Shown here: positions 29,691-41,289 of the stretch, piece by piece
Numbering within the stretch: the first letter of the stretch is position 1
Layout of the letters: each line of letters opens with the position of its first letter
NCBI RefSeq assembly: GCF_010015445.1
Contig: NC_053114.1
Coordinates: forward strand, 19,653,224-19,717,223
Direction of reading: 5' to 3'
Origin: Perca fluviatilis
Taxonomy: Eukaryota; Chordata; Actinopteri; Perciformes; Percidae
DNA: 64,000 nucleotides
Program-made: the position numbers and the translations under genes
The notes under the pieces: model-generated
The model's database searches: none
Told to the model about the DNA's origin: nothing
What the model saw: only the letters and a program-made list of their open reading frames with translations

Positions 29691-30511
29691 CAGGGTGCAA
29701 ACTACTGGGGATAAGACATGGGCTCCCCTGAAAACTCCCCTGATTTGTGAAATTTGGGGGGGTCTCTAAAAATATCAACAATGTGTCATTTTGACATGCA
29801 ATTTCAGTCTTGTGTAATGTGTTCATCGTGGATTACTATGCGTAAAATTGCAAAAATATCATTCATTCATGCATGACGGCGATTTAAACCTAATTCACTT
29901 CAATAAAGATAAGTACACATGCTATTCTTGTCATGATTGTCAAGGCGCGGTGGCGCTACGGTGCAAATTCTACTCATGCTTAGTACATGTTAACTCAAAG
30001 ATTCATAGAGAAAATATAAACGTTGGAGGCCATTAATCGGCGCGCAAAGTACTTGAAATCCATTCTGCAGTAAGCATCATATAGCCATGGCAAAAAGAAA
30101 ACAATGCAGTTTAATTCATTTTAGTTTTACTAGGAAATTGTGTAGCGATGACGTTAATAGCACGACCGATTCACTTGCTGCAAGTCCTGTTAGACACCTC
30201 CCGTCGGGGTGACAACGCAAGAAGAAGCTGAAGAAATAATGTCCTCTCTGGCTGAAGATGGTGGTGGTAACAGCTCGTCAGAGGCCGGTCCATCCTAACC
30301 CCTCTTGCTCCTCTCTCCCGTTAAATTGGAACAGCCAGCAGTGGAGAGACTGGAAGAGCCCATATACATGGCTGTTTGTTAAGGATGGAAGCTTGGGGTG
30401 CATCGCTTAGGCCTAATTGAACGGAGGAATTCTGGTATTCTTTGGTAGCCTGAGTAACTTTAACCGTTGTTCATGTGAAATCTCAAAGACAGCCTGATGC
30501 TTTGTTTATAA
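29691..30511 (+). mobile_element. hAT element fragment, family B copy 1 (CAGGGTGCRAACTA end)
   Basis: The left terminus CAGGGTGCAAACTACTGGGG is followed by a body that is repeated in inverse orientation at 46809-47611. A start codon at 30087 opens MAKRKQCSLIHFSFTRKL, resembling the N-terminus of TTF/ZMYM-type hAT transposases. The frame meets a TGA near 30211, while EEAEEIMSSLAEDG continues in another frame, so the gene is dead. The 3' half of the transposase and the far terminal repeat are missing. The family assignment is inferred from the terminus and the N-terminal resemblance. Confidence 0.65.
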
Positions 30512-33347
30512 ACTATTTGTGGGTGGCTGTTTGCTGTTTGACCTATCTATTCCTGTCGATAAAGTATAATAGGGTAAATCCTGTATAGTGCATACACTTA
30601 TAGCTGTTATGTATCTTTGTAAGTCATTGTAAGTCGCAACCACACAACCCCCCCTAAGTGATGTCCATTCTTTTGACTTTGTTTAGTTTGGTGGTTTACA
30701 AACAGTAGAACACTAAGAAAGTATCATGGCAGAATCACAACTTACATCCTCAGTTCAGAGAGGCACTTATCGTAAATTCACCTTTTTTCCATCAGTCTCT
30801 GTCTGACTGTCTTTCTCTCTCCTCTAAAGTTTCTCTGACAATGTCCCTTCCTCCCTTTTGCTATCTTATCCCCACATCTCTGCTTTTGTCTCTGATGAAA
30901 GCACACCAGAAAGATACACAAGAACTGCAGTCATGATAATCAGAAAATCAACAATTCTTTATTCCTGTCAGTTTCACATTTCCCTGAGTGAATGTAGTGT
31001 TTAAAGTGAAGATGTGTTCAAATACAGTCATCAATCAATGGTAAATGAAACCCACAAGATAACAGATTACTGATACTGCAGAGTATTTATAGGAAAGTTT
31101 GTAATTTTTTGTTCATAATCTGGCACTCTGAGCGCTCAAGCATGCCAAGCTGGACTGTGTAAATTCAGCCATAAACCCATTTCTTTACTCTGAAAATCAG
31201 ATCGCCCAGAGTGATTATTCAATCAAATCACTGTAGAACTAAAAAAAAATCCGTCCACTCAAAAAACTTGGCCACCCTACTGAGAGTCTGCTTCCTCGTT
31301 ACTGGGCTAGTTGAAATGCAGTTGAATCAAGTTTGAGTCAAGTAATGGTGTATGTAATGTAGAGAAAATGATTGATCTTGGATCCTAGATATCTCAGAAG
31401 CAAACATTGGTAGATGAAGCTGCTGGAGCTTTAGACAGAGACGACACTGGAGTCCAGGAATTGGCTTTGTTGTTAGCTCCCATGGTGTGAGATAAATTAA
31501 CTTCCTTCGATTCACTTAAAAAAAATGATGTGTCATCAAATATAGCACATATTGTATCTGCATTGTGGTATGCTTAAGATACGGCATAAATTGACATAAA
31601 CAATACAAAAGAGAGTTGATATGAGGCAAACTGAAAGAATGTAGTCTGGCACCAAATGGGACTAGTGATAAATTCAACCAAATAGCTAAATCAAATTTTA
31701 TTTTATTTATCACAGGGTCACACAGTGTGCATTTAAAGCACAGTTATTTGGGGCATTTAAACAGTGGCAGTGAATGACATCAAGCTAAATGAAATAAATA
31801 CACATTTCTGGTACTGCAAAATCACCAAAATCACTCAAAGCCAGCTTTTATTTTGGATTCTGTTGGTGTAAATGTGTGATTTTCAGTTCTCAGTGTCAGT
31901 ATTTGTCATATCATAATCATGTCTGATGCAGTGATCACTGTCCCAATGAAAACCAAATGATATCCTTCAAATGCGCTGGCTTGTACTGTATGTTAGGGCC
32001 TTGGGTGCTTGTTTCTTGTTGTTATTTTCATCATTTGAAAACTATTTAATACTCTCTTACATGTCACGGTGCAAAATCAATCTGAAGCATTATGACTAAT
32101 AGCTGGTTTGATCTAATGAGGAAGAAAAAACTGAACCAAAAAAAGCAAGTTATATTCATTAGTCCTCGGAGCACACTGTAATTGCTTTAGAGCTACATTA
32201 GGGGCGGCATTTAAGGTCGTAGTGAGGAAGTCCGGAGCTGCATGAGACATAATTGAGAAGCTGAAATAGTGTTATTGTGTCCGTGTCTCTAAAATAACTT
32301 CATTTTTAACAACATATCCATTTCCATGATGTCAGATCCTATTTAAATCATTGCGAATGTAAACATGACCTAATCCATAATTCTTGAAGGCCACTGGTCA
32401 CTTTGCCGGAGCTTCTACTGTAGTATATGCTCACGTTTGGGAAAGGAACATGATGACATGCTGTAACATGCATTTTACTTTTTACATGTATGTTGAGTTA
32501 CCTAAATGAGGTCTGAATTTGTCTCATTCATTCAAAACATTCATACTTTTTGTGTGATTCAGAGGAAGATATCATTTACTAAACCGGGCAAATACATCTT
32601 TCATTGAGCATCCTCTACTGTAAATCTTTATTGGGTGTACAATAAAATACTTCCAACAAGCTGAATTGTGACTTTTCTCTCTTGTGTACAGAAAATAAAT
32701 AAAATCTATGAAGCACTGGCAACATCTCAACCAAGCAGACCTGGAGTCTATTAAATGCAAAGCTCTATTGAGTAGTGCCATGAACCTTGATATAGACCCA
32801 CTTAAAGAACTCTGCAGTCTGCAACAATAATGGAAAGTGTGAATCATCTCCCATCAATACAGTAATTACATCAAACACTGCAGTTAAAAAAAATATAGTT
32901 TACATGAGAAGAATGCTCTGCACAGCAAAAGACATACTCACAAAAAATGTAATAATCCAAATCCAAGCACAAATTTAATATCACGACTGAGTAATGACAC
33001 CATAAAATTTACAAGGAGACATAAAGTAAACATCTTGAATGCTTAGACAGGTAAGAAGATGTGTCAAAACTGTAAACCGTCTGGATCAGAGACAGAATTA
33101 TTATAATTGCTGGTGTATTTGTTCTTATTTGAATAGCAAAATATGTGGCAATAAGGGACAAATGTTACTCTGAATTTCAAAAATATATTCAATTAGTCCT
33201 CTCCATGTCATGCTGTTATGCTTTGAAGAGAGAAATATAGGCCTAGTGGTGCTTGACAGCTTGCTTCCCAAGCTTCAAGGCAGAAATGTTTTCTTTTTTT
33301 TTACTATTTAACTTATTTATTTTTGTCAATAGAGAACAGATACATGC
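30512..33347. other. AT-rich non-coding DNA, no supported feature
   Basis: Only short frames on both strands. The stretch 32150-32300 is somewhat GC-richer and repeat-free, but nothing identifies it. Confidence 0.5.
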
Positions 33348-33355
33348 CATGCCAC

Positions 33356-34235
33356 CAGTGTTGCCACAGTTACTTTGAAAAAGTAACTTAGTTACTTTAC
33401 AGATTACTTGATTTTAAAAGTAGTTTAGTTACTTTACAGATTACTTGATTTTAAAAGTAACGAAGTTAGATTACAAGTTACTTTATTAGTTACATGCAGC
33501 AGCTGCCGACAACACCCCCACAGCCTCAACATAAAAATGACAACCGGTTTACTGTGAGGGAGCTCGGCGTTGACAGTACTAAGGATCTGGTTTATTATGG
33601 CACGAAAGAGAGCGAGTCAACCGTGTTTAAGGACAGCATTTCCTCTACAACATAGGCCTACTGCTCGACCAACTTCTTCAACTCTCCCCCATTTACTGGT
33701 TTTGCACCGATGTTCAGCTTTTGTTGTTTTGGGTGGTGGGGGACCTCCTGCTCTCTGCTTCACACCACCTGCTGGGACTTGCTCTGTAAGTTTGACTGCA
33801 GTGCTGCGACTCCAAATGGTTCTTCAAATTTGACGTAGTGTTTCTGTAGCTAGATAGCACTTTGTCGCTAGCAGCACAGAGTGTACAACGAACCTTAATA
33901 TTGCCGTCTTTAGCTGACACAAACTCAAAACGCGCATCTCTCTCCTCCCTCCATTGTTGTTTACGTTTGTGTCACTGCGTGGTAACGTGAACTGTCCACA
34001 TGCTGAAAACGTGACTTGTCGCATACGTGACTTCACTCCCCGAGACTCAAGAAGAAAGTAAAAATATATATTTTTTGCTAAGGAAAATGACAAATAGTAA
34101 CGCACAGTGACTTGGATAAGTAATTTTAATCTGATTACTGGTTTGGAAATAGTAACGCGTTAGATTACTCGTTACTGAAAAAAGTGGTCAGATTAGAGTA
34201 ACGCGTTACTAGTAACGCATTACGTGGCATCACTG
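33356..34235 (-). mobile_element. 880-bp non-autonomous hAT with perfect TSD and BED-finger remnant
   Basis: CATGCCAC flanks the unit exactly (33348-33355 and 34236-34243). The ends are CAGTGTTGCCAC on the left and GTGGCATCACTG on the right, inverted with one mismatch. Sub-terminal regions are rich in GTTACT and AGTAACG-type units on both sides, which suggests binding sites for the transposase. On the minus strand a BED-type zinc finger reading frame remains at 33714-33920, but no catalytic domain. It is an internally deleted copy that could move only with a transposase from elsewhere. The intact TSD and ends suggest a relatively young insertion. Confidence 0.9.
33714..33920 (-). pseudogene. 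BED zinc-finger remnant of hAT transposase
   Basis: The 68-residue frame contains Cys12-x2-Cys15 in VRCTLC and His35-x4-His40 in NLKNHLESQH. This C-x2-C / H-x4-H spacing and the SNLKNHL helix are characteristic of BED fingers, the DNA-binding domain at the N-terminus of hAT transposases. The frame ends soon after the finger in Ser-rich sequence, and no DDE or dimerisation region follows within the element. The Met start may be internal. It is a decayed fragment of the parent transposase rather than a host gene. Confidence 0.75.
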
Positions 34236-34409
34236 CATGCCACTGATTTTTTCAATTTGTACTTCAGGATGTGTCTTTACTACATTTCTTGGTCCTTCAT
34301 GTTGTAATACAAGGTAAGTTACTCGATTATGATGGACCTGTGCTTGGTAATATACTGTAGCTTCCCTTTCATTAATATCAATAAAGGTTATTTCAGTTGC
34401 ACAGAAATG

Positions 34410-34509
34410 AAAGAGTTTATGTACATAAACTCTTTATGTCCTATCCTATCTGGTTCATTTGAGACCACATATTACAACTTTCAAATGTTTGTAATATGCA
34501 TTTGAAAGT
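34410..34509. repeat. Perfect 26-bp palindrome followed by an 11-bp-arm hairpin
   Basis: 34410-34435 is a perfect palindrome with half-site AAAGAGTTTATGT and no spacer. Downstream, ACTTTCAAATG (34477-34487) and CATTTGAAAGT (34499-34509) form an 11-bp hairpin with an 11-nt loop. No known element explains them. Confidence 0.8.
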
Positions 34510-34510
34510 C

Positions 34511-35120
34511 TGCAAGAAAAGTCTATGAACTAAAACATACCAAATGTTAAAACTTTCCTTAATTCACAATCACCATTCACACTGGAACCATTTGTGTTGT
34601 CTGTACTTTACTGTGTATGTTGTGCTAATTATTGTGTGTTTTATTACAATGTGTTTTAACTCACCTGTGAAGCCTAAGGCAAAATTCCACATGTGTGGAC
34701 AATTAAGACTTTTGTTATCATTATTTAACAAAGACTTGTATACTGCAGTCATAAGTAGGTGGGGGAATCAGGTAGACTATGTTGCAATAATGAGTATTCA
34801 CTTGATTAGATATCACTGATTCTTGAAACTTTGGCAAAATCATGTCCCACTAAGTGCTAATTCTGTTAGACATTAATAACATTTTCATGAATAAAAAGAA
34901 TCAAGGTTATAATCAGGGGGTCCTTTGCACATATGTAAGGTTCTTTTATGCGTTTATTTTTTTTATTTAATGATTAGGTGCTGGCCCATTGCCTACAAAA
35001 TCGGTTGAATGATATCTTTACCACATGAAAGAGTACATTGCAATATGTATTCAAAACTACAAACAGTGAGTTTTTAACAATATTTACTATTATTTTGTGG
35101 TTGCTCAAAATGTGTCCCAC
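34511..35120. other. Non-coding DNA, no supported feature
   Basis: AT-rich; short frames only. Just beyond its end, GTCACCACCGTCAGA at 35127-35141 matches part of the direct repeats described at 35437-35636. Confidence 0.4.
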
Positions 35121-35436
35121 ATATTCGTCACCACCGTCAGATATTTATAAAAAGCAATAAAATCAGGCAACTACAAGGTCAACTACATTCCTGAGGACCC
35201 CATTTTCAAACCTTCTTCTCAAGTTCCCTTAAGTTTGCTAATTTCTCTTAAGCTTGTTCATATTTTTGGACACTGCTACTGTCACAACCATAACATGTCA
35301 ACACTTTTGTATAAAAAATATTAGATTAGATTATGACATAAATGTATACTTTTTAAGAAGAGGTCTGAAGTAACTAGCAACAGAGGGGAAACAAGATGGC
35401 TAATGTGAACAACTCATGCATATCATGTGAAAGAGT

Positions 35437-35636
35437 AGGTTTTTGTCACCACCGTCAGACGTCACCCCAGTCAGGTTTTCGTGGATATCCTCACAGCTGT
35501 GGTTCAGCCTCGAGGCTGCGGCCAAACCACAGCCGTGAGGATATCCACGAAAACCTGACTGTATTCATTGTGATCAACAATTATATTCTAGCCTCCGTTG
35601 AGGACCATTTGGAGGTTTTTGTCACCACCGTCAGAC
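35437..35636. repeat. Long hairpin bracketed by 24-bp identical direct repeats
   Basis: Arms 35468-35504 and 35525-35561 are inverse copies matching at 36 of 37 positions. Between them is a 20-nt loop that itself holds the palindrome CAGCCTCGAGGCTG (35505-35518). The 24-bp sequence containing TTTGTCACCACCGTCAGAC occurs identically at 35437-35460 and 35613-35636 on either side, and 15 bp of it again at 35127-35141. An open frame runs across the hairpin (35396-35701), but its translation has no recognisable domain and the arms explain its internal symmetry. The origin could be a template-switch event or a small foldback element. Confidence 0.85.
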
Positions 35637-35701
35637 TGTACGTCACCGCTGTCAGTCAAGTTTCTGCTGCTAGAGAAAAAATATATCATTTGGGGGCCTA
35701 A

Positions 35702-36179
35702 GTAAATTGGGACGCCCTAAATGAGCAAATGAGCACTGCAGCTACATTTCATGACAAATCACAAAAAAGTACTACTAAAACCTAAACCACCATTCTGACT
35801 ATAAATGCAAAAGTCTCTGGTTCGAGTTGTACCAGGAACTTGTTGCAGGTCCTTCCCCATCTTTCTCTCTCTCTCTCTCTCCTCATGTCCTCTCTACTGT
35901 CAACTCTCTGATAAAGACATAAAATGCACCCAAATATATTTTGAAAGCCCTAAATCTGCTTTGTACAGTGTTATTGTTATGGAGAGTCCAATTTAAAAAG
36001 TACATTAAAAAGCACGGCACTAGTATGCAAGAGAATAAAACTATGTTTTTAGACAACTCCTAAAAAACATAAAAATATTAATAATCTGAATTCTTTCTCT
36101 GTGTTATCCTTTTTAGATGAGACTGTGGGGTAGTTAACATATCTTGGCTGGGAGGTCTAAGGGACCTAATGGTACTATA
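35702..36179. other. Non-coding DNA with a short (TC)n tract
   Basis: A (TC)n run lies at 35862-35881. Otherwise short frames only and no recognised repeat. Confidence 0.45.
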
Positions 36180-36320
36180 GGGTGCAAGCAGATATGTATT
36201 GTAAATAGATGCAAAACTGTGCAGGGCTTTAAAACTGAGTAACAACACTTTTAATCTAATTCAATATTCTAAAGGGAGCCAATGCAAGGAGGCAAAGATT
36301 GGGGTTTTTATGTTCTGTCT
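36180..36320 (-). pseudogene. Short L2/CR1-type LINE relic
   Basis: The minus strand of about 36220-36310 reads SLHWLPLEY, a stop, then IRLKVLLLSFKALH. This is the conserved SLHWLPVxxRIxFKxLLL segment near the C-terminus of L2/CR1 reverse transcriptases. Only this small piece is legible and it contains an in-frame stop. The flanks are too decayed to delimit. Confidence 0.55.
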
Positions 36321-36607
36321 TTATGGCTGGACAATAATCTACCAGCAGCAAAAACATTTGTCTGGCAAATTCAAAATATAAGGACATTCAATAGTCAAGT
36401 CTGGAGGATATTGGTGTATGTTACTCCAGGTCAGATGGGGTTTGGAAGATAGAACTCTACACTGAAAAAACTACATTCAACAACTGAAATAATCTTTTTG
36501 TAAAGGTTTAGAGCACTATCTGCTCTGTTCTGTGCTGTCTTTGGGGGAAAGTCCCCAGCTTGGAGAAAGCAAAATTAGTGAAAACAATACTGACACAACC
36601 TTTGTTG

Positions 36608-37626
36608 ATATATGGTTAGTCTCGCATTGCCAGTCCTTCCTCCACAGCGCTTTTAAGGAGGGTCTGGCTAGTCCATACAGCATTCTGGTATAGGAGAAAA
36701 GCATGCTCTGGTTTAATGGCATTTCTTTAAAGGTCCAGTGTGTAATGTGATTAGTTGATCATTATCAAAATCTGTGTTGCCCGTTCACAAACTTGTCCTT
36801 TTTCATGAATATTTACCACCACCATCAATTCCAAGTATTCCTTTTGGCTTGAAATTTTACATTTGCATTCACATGAACTGGGGTACATGCTCCATATTCA
36901 TGCGCCATCTTGAAATACGTTAGCCTGTAAGAGACATACGGGACCTACTGCTCTGCCTTTCACGTTTTTGCTGTCACATGATAAACTCCCAGGTGCTGCT
37001 AATGCTGCTAATGGGTATCGTAGCTTCCTGGCCCCAGCAAGTTTGAAGAAGGAAACATGGAGGACCACACATGTTCATAATCCAAATTTCAGGAACAGGA
37101 GTTTTCTTCTTCACCCAGAAAAAGAAAAACGATATTGAAAAGAGCAAGAGACCGGCTTTTTGAAGCGTGAAGGCTACCGTAGCTGTAATACGTACTTTGA
37201 ACTGCATGGTGCGAGAGAGTTGATTGCGATATATGATCTCAACGCTAGATGGGAGAAATTCCTACACATTGGACCTTTAAACCAATCACAATCATCATGG
37301 GGGGCTGTTACGTGCTGTGTTTTGTTTTGGTTATTAGGGGGGTAACAGCGCCACGGTGCTGTTGGGTGGAACAACAACGTTCAAAGGTTGTTTTAGTCAT
37401 GCAACAGAAAACTCCTATTGGAAAGATAGTTTAGCTAGCTGTCTGGATTTACCCTGCAGAGATCTGAGGAGCAGTTAACCATAGTCCTCAGAAATCCACC
37501 GGAGTTTAAAATGGCAACACAAAGAAAGCGCTAGGTCAGGCTATCCGGCCTAAGTGAGTGAAATCCGACGGAATTTCCGTCGGCAACGGAGCAATCCCAG
37601 AAGTGGAACATCGTGGATATAGATTA
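36608..37626 (+). repeat. Fish non-autonomous repeat interrupted by a TTAA MITE
   Basis: The left part (TTAGTCTCGCATTGCCAGTC, then GCTCTGGTTTAATGGCATTT) and the right part (CCAATCACAATCATCATGG, ACCCTGCAGAGATCTGAGGA, TTCCGTCGGCAACGGAGCAA) belong to one dispersed fish family recognised from memory. In the usual copy the two halves meet at TTTAAACCAATCAC. Here they are separated at exactly that point by the MITE 36727-37280. No coding capacity; superfamily not determined. Confidence 0.65.
36727..37280. mobile_element. TTAA-flanked MITE (AGGTCCARTGTGTA termini)
   Basis: TTAA occurs at 36727-36730 and 37277-37280, directly bordering inverted ends AGGTCCAGTGTGTA (left) and, inverted, AGGTCCAATGTGTA (right), with one mismatch in 14. 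TTAA duplication is the mark of piggyBac and Kolobok-like elements. No transposase is encoded, so the superfamily is open. It sits inside the repeat 36608-37626. Confidence 0.8.
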
Positions 37627-38267
37627 CAGGTTGCTTACTTCTCATGCTGGCTCTGCATTTCAAATTTACAGTAACATACAGAACTGTCAGGTGGTGAAAT
37701 TGTTGCCATGGAGATTTACTGTAATGTAGGCCCATGTATTCCCACATGCTGGTAATAAGCACATATGTACATGTTAGTTGCATGACCTGGAACTCTCCCT
37801 GTTGAAGCCAGAATGAGCGGAAAGAGTGTAGAGTGAAGGGAAGCAAAGTTGTATCATGCTGGGCTATTGTTTATTACATTAATAGGTCCCTAATTCCTCT
37901 TTCTTTCAGCGTGGGTGGGCACTAAAATGCATTTTCCAAGGAAACCATATGTGGTTGTTAGTCTTCAGGGAAGTGGAAACATTAATAGAACCCCTGACCT
38001 GCATGGATTTCTATCTCTTAATGAAATATATTGTACACACAGTAGGGGATGCACTCAGAGTGAAGTGCAACTTTCAGAGTAAAGTGCACCCTTTGGTCAA
38101 AGCTAAACTTTTTTTTCTTCCATTTAAAGAATTCACCAGTGGCAATTCTGCATCAGTAAAAAATATTATTTTATTGAAATATTCTGTAAGCTTGTCAATA
38201 GGAACATTTTCTGCTTCTGAATATAACAGGATTACAGTAAACACATGGGGTAAGTATATAGGCTATA

Positions 38268-38268
38268 A

Positions 38269-38308
<40 letters not shown>
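38268..38308. repeat. (AT)n microsatellite
   Basis: ATATATAAATATATAT passing into an uninterrupted AT run. Confidence 0.93.
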
Positions 38309-38312
<4 letters not shown>

Positions 38313-39042
38313 GATGTTTGTCAATTGTTTATAAAGACAGACAAGATGACCACTGAATCAGGCTGGTCTTTTGATTCTGCTCCTATGATTCACAAGCATT
38401 TTTAAGCTGAAAGTCAGTAGCTTAATGTTTATTACGGTTTCTCAGTTTCTCTTTTGTACGCTTCTCTTCTCAAGTATAAAAGTGAAAGTAAAAAACACAT
38501 AAAATATTCCTGTCTATGAAGCAGACTGTCCTCTGATTGGTCAGTATCACTGAAATCTGTGTGGGCGCAGTAAAACCTGTGTCCACCGCTGTCACACTGA
38601 CTGTGAGACGTCCCAGACTCCACATCTATTGTCTGTCATCATGCCACACTGCATGGGATAAAACACTCGATTATCATCCCAGATGTTTATTTTTGTTTGA
38701 CACCCAACGCCCATGAGATTACTGCACTGATAGCATGTAGGCTTGAGGCCTGAAATAGGAAGGTCACCTTGACTGATGGTAAAATAGATAAATAAAAATG
38801 TGTATATCATGCTGCGTAAGATAATGGACTGCTACTGGGCTGATTTCATCCTTACAAAATCCAGTGCTATGGAACAGCATGTTACTCTATTCACATTTAG
38901 TTTGAGATCATGGTACATGAATATAACATTTACTCTACATTTCACATAGCCAGTGTGTATGCAAATTTCTCTTCTTGCCTTTAGGTGTTAACTACACAGG
39001 AGAGAGAGTGTTGGATGTCATAGCCAACATTTCTTTCTCATC

Positions 39043-39068
39043 TAGATAGATAGATAGACAGATAGATG
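39043..39068 (+). repeat. (GATA)n microsatellite
   Basis: About six GATA units with one GACA interruption. Confidence 0.93.
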
Positions 39069-39969
39069 TTCAGAAAGAAAATTAATTTAAATGTACTGTA
39101 ATGTAAGTGTCCCCAGAGATTTGGTGCCTTGAAACTTGCAAGAATAATGTGCACATCCCTCACAAATCCTGCAAAGTAAAAAAGCTCCACAGAACCATAG
39201 CAATTATATGGCTTGGCAGTTTGACTAGGTATGCCCCTGTGAAATGGTGCTTTAAGATGACGCAATAAATGTCTTTTATTTCTTACACATTCCTACAGCC
39301 CCCAAGGTAGTTGCAGAAACACAAAAGGACAGCTGCTCTCTCTATGTGCTGATCAATCATAATGAAATATTGCAACAGTCCCTTGTACCATGCAAAATGC
39401 CAGCCAAAGCAAACAGGACACAGGTGGAGTCTGGAAACTCTTCCAACATTTGAAAAATAATTACTAGAGAGCTAGATCTGAGAGAAGACAGTAGAGATGT
39501 CCCAAGCAGTTCCTAAGGATTGGTTAGGGGGGCCAATCCGGGCACATAATTCAAGGGATGGTCATTGCCGATCAAAAAACAATCCTTTTTTTTACTGTCC
39601 TGTTTTGTCGTATGACAGCAGGGCTCTTCACTGAGCACTGAGGAAACACCTTTAGATGATGATTTGCTGAGCTTTTAACTCTGACATTGTTACAGGTTGC
39701 TCACATTTGATTGTGCCCTCTATCCTCGTTAGATATGGTGAGTATATCAATGTGAAAGTGAAGAAGTCAACTGCGTATTTTATGTCACAGATTTGAGAAC
39801 TAAAGTAGTTAAGCGTCTAGGCTCAGGATCTATCTTTGACTACACACACTGGAAGCTGACAGCTTTCTAAGATAATGGTAACCATTACATCTTTAGTGTC
39901 TCATCCTGTGTCTCTTTTGAATGGCTGCTGCAATTTCTATCAGATGTGAAGGAAACGTAAAAACACCCC

Positions 39970-40095
39970 AAAAAAAAAAAAAACCCCCCTAATATATTAT
40001 ATCTGAAGCCCAGAAAAAAACCCCCCCTATGTTATTCTACATCATCTGTTACAATCTAAAACAAAGGATTTTTTTTTTTTTTTTTTTTTTTTTTT
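39970..40095. other. Homopolymer-rich segment
   Basis: Contains A14-C6, A7-C7 and a T27 run within 125 bp. Either low-complexity DNA or locally poor consensus; compare 13801-13885. Confidence 0.6.
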
Positions 40096-40380
40096 CACTG
40101 TTTGACTGGATAATTATAAATGAATCAGTCAATCATACTTAAATGAAATCAATCAATATAGTCTCCATGACATCTTTGTACAAATAGATCAAATGTTACA
40201 TTCAGTTGCCAGTTTAAGAGGTAGGCTGACACTGATGCACAAAGATTTCAGTGTCATTTAGGAGGCTGCAAATTGTGGTCTGAGATTATTCATATTGACA
40301 GGTGTTTTCTAATATGTTGACCATCCTAACTGACATGTTTGAGCTTCTAACATACCAGAATACAACACACTAGTGGTGTG

Positions 40381-40961
40381 TGCAATATTTGGTATCAATC
40401 CGATGCCAAGTAAATACAGGGCCAGTATCACCGATACCAATACGATACCGATACTTTATAATAATTAAGATTAAGAAGAGTGTTTTTGTGATTTTACATT
40501 TGGATTATTAATAAGTTAAAACCAAGGACAGAATTCCCATATGCTTGTATACATTTGATGTGTTACCACTGTACACAGTGTTACAGCTTTTTTACAAATT
40601 ACACAGCTTGCCGTTGTTTCATTTTCGGCCTGAAAATATAGCCACACAGCGCTCCTCTTCTTCTACTCCATCTCTGTCCTGCTTGTGTGTGTGTGCTGCT
40701 GGCCGCCGCTTGTTTGCATGGCTCCACAGAGTCACGTGACGGTACAACATCAAATCACAAGAGGGGGAGGAGGAGCAAAGTGTGCCTCCTCCGCACTGTG
40801 ATAGCAGACACAGACAGCCAGGTTGCCTCTTTGATGAAACCGCAGCAGTGCATACTGAAGAGAAACTGAAAGTAAAGTATTGATCTCATTACACTGGTAT
40901 TGATCAATATCAATACCAACGTTGGTGTCAATATTATTGATATTTGGACCGCCCACCACTG
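40381..40961. mobile_element. 581-bp non-autonomous hAT with perfect TSD
   Basis: CAACACAC lies at 40373-40380 and again at 40962-40969. The left end is TAGTGGTGTGTGCAATATTT; the right end is AAATATTGCC-like when inverted (GATATTTGGACCGCCCACCACTG region). Both start with YAGTGGTG. Sub-terminal sequence has repeated GATACC/GGTATC motifs on the left and GGTATTGATCAATATC on the right. No coding remnant. An exact TSD indicates a fairly recent insertion. Confidence 0.87.
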
Positions 40962-40969
40962 CAACACAC

Positions 40970-41289
40970 AGATTAGAAGCAGCATAATGAGCACTCACTG
41001 AAGTCATTCTGTCTAAATGCATGTATCAAATACATTACACACAGCCATGCACCATATGTTGTATGGATTATCAAGTTACTAATTGCAATGAAATACTTTG
41101 TCCTTGTGCTCTTTTTCCCTGTAAAGCACTTTGCAACTTTGCTGAGAAAATATTCTATAAAATGATTTTTCTTTATCAGTGTTTTTAATAGTTAGACATA
41201 CTCACAAATTAAAAACAAAGCAAGGAAAGAAGAAATCCAACAGTCAGTCCTCTGTACAGGCTACAAACAGTCACACACTGTCAACTTTT
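40970..41289. other. Non-coding DNA, no supported feature
   Basis: Short unremarkable stretch between two transposon pieces. Confidence 0.4.

Larger units (their letters stand above)
37627..40372. other. Non-coding DNA with simple repeats
   Basis: Contains an AT tract (38268-38308), a GATA tract (39043-39068) and homopolymer-rich sequence (39970-40095). No gene, exon or transposon border was recognised. Confidence 0.5.

Noticed and set aside
35396..35701. 101-codon frame with ATG in good context as a gene
   Set aside because: It crosses a 37-bp inverted repeat that explains its length. The translation has no domain and no splice or homology support.
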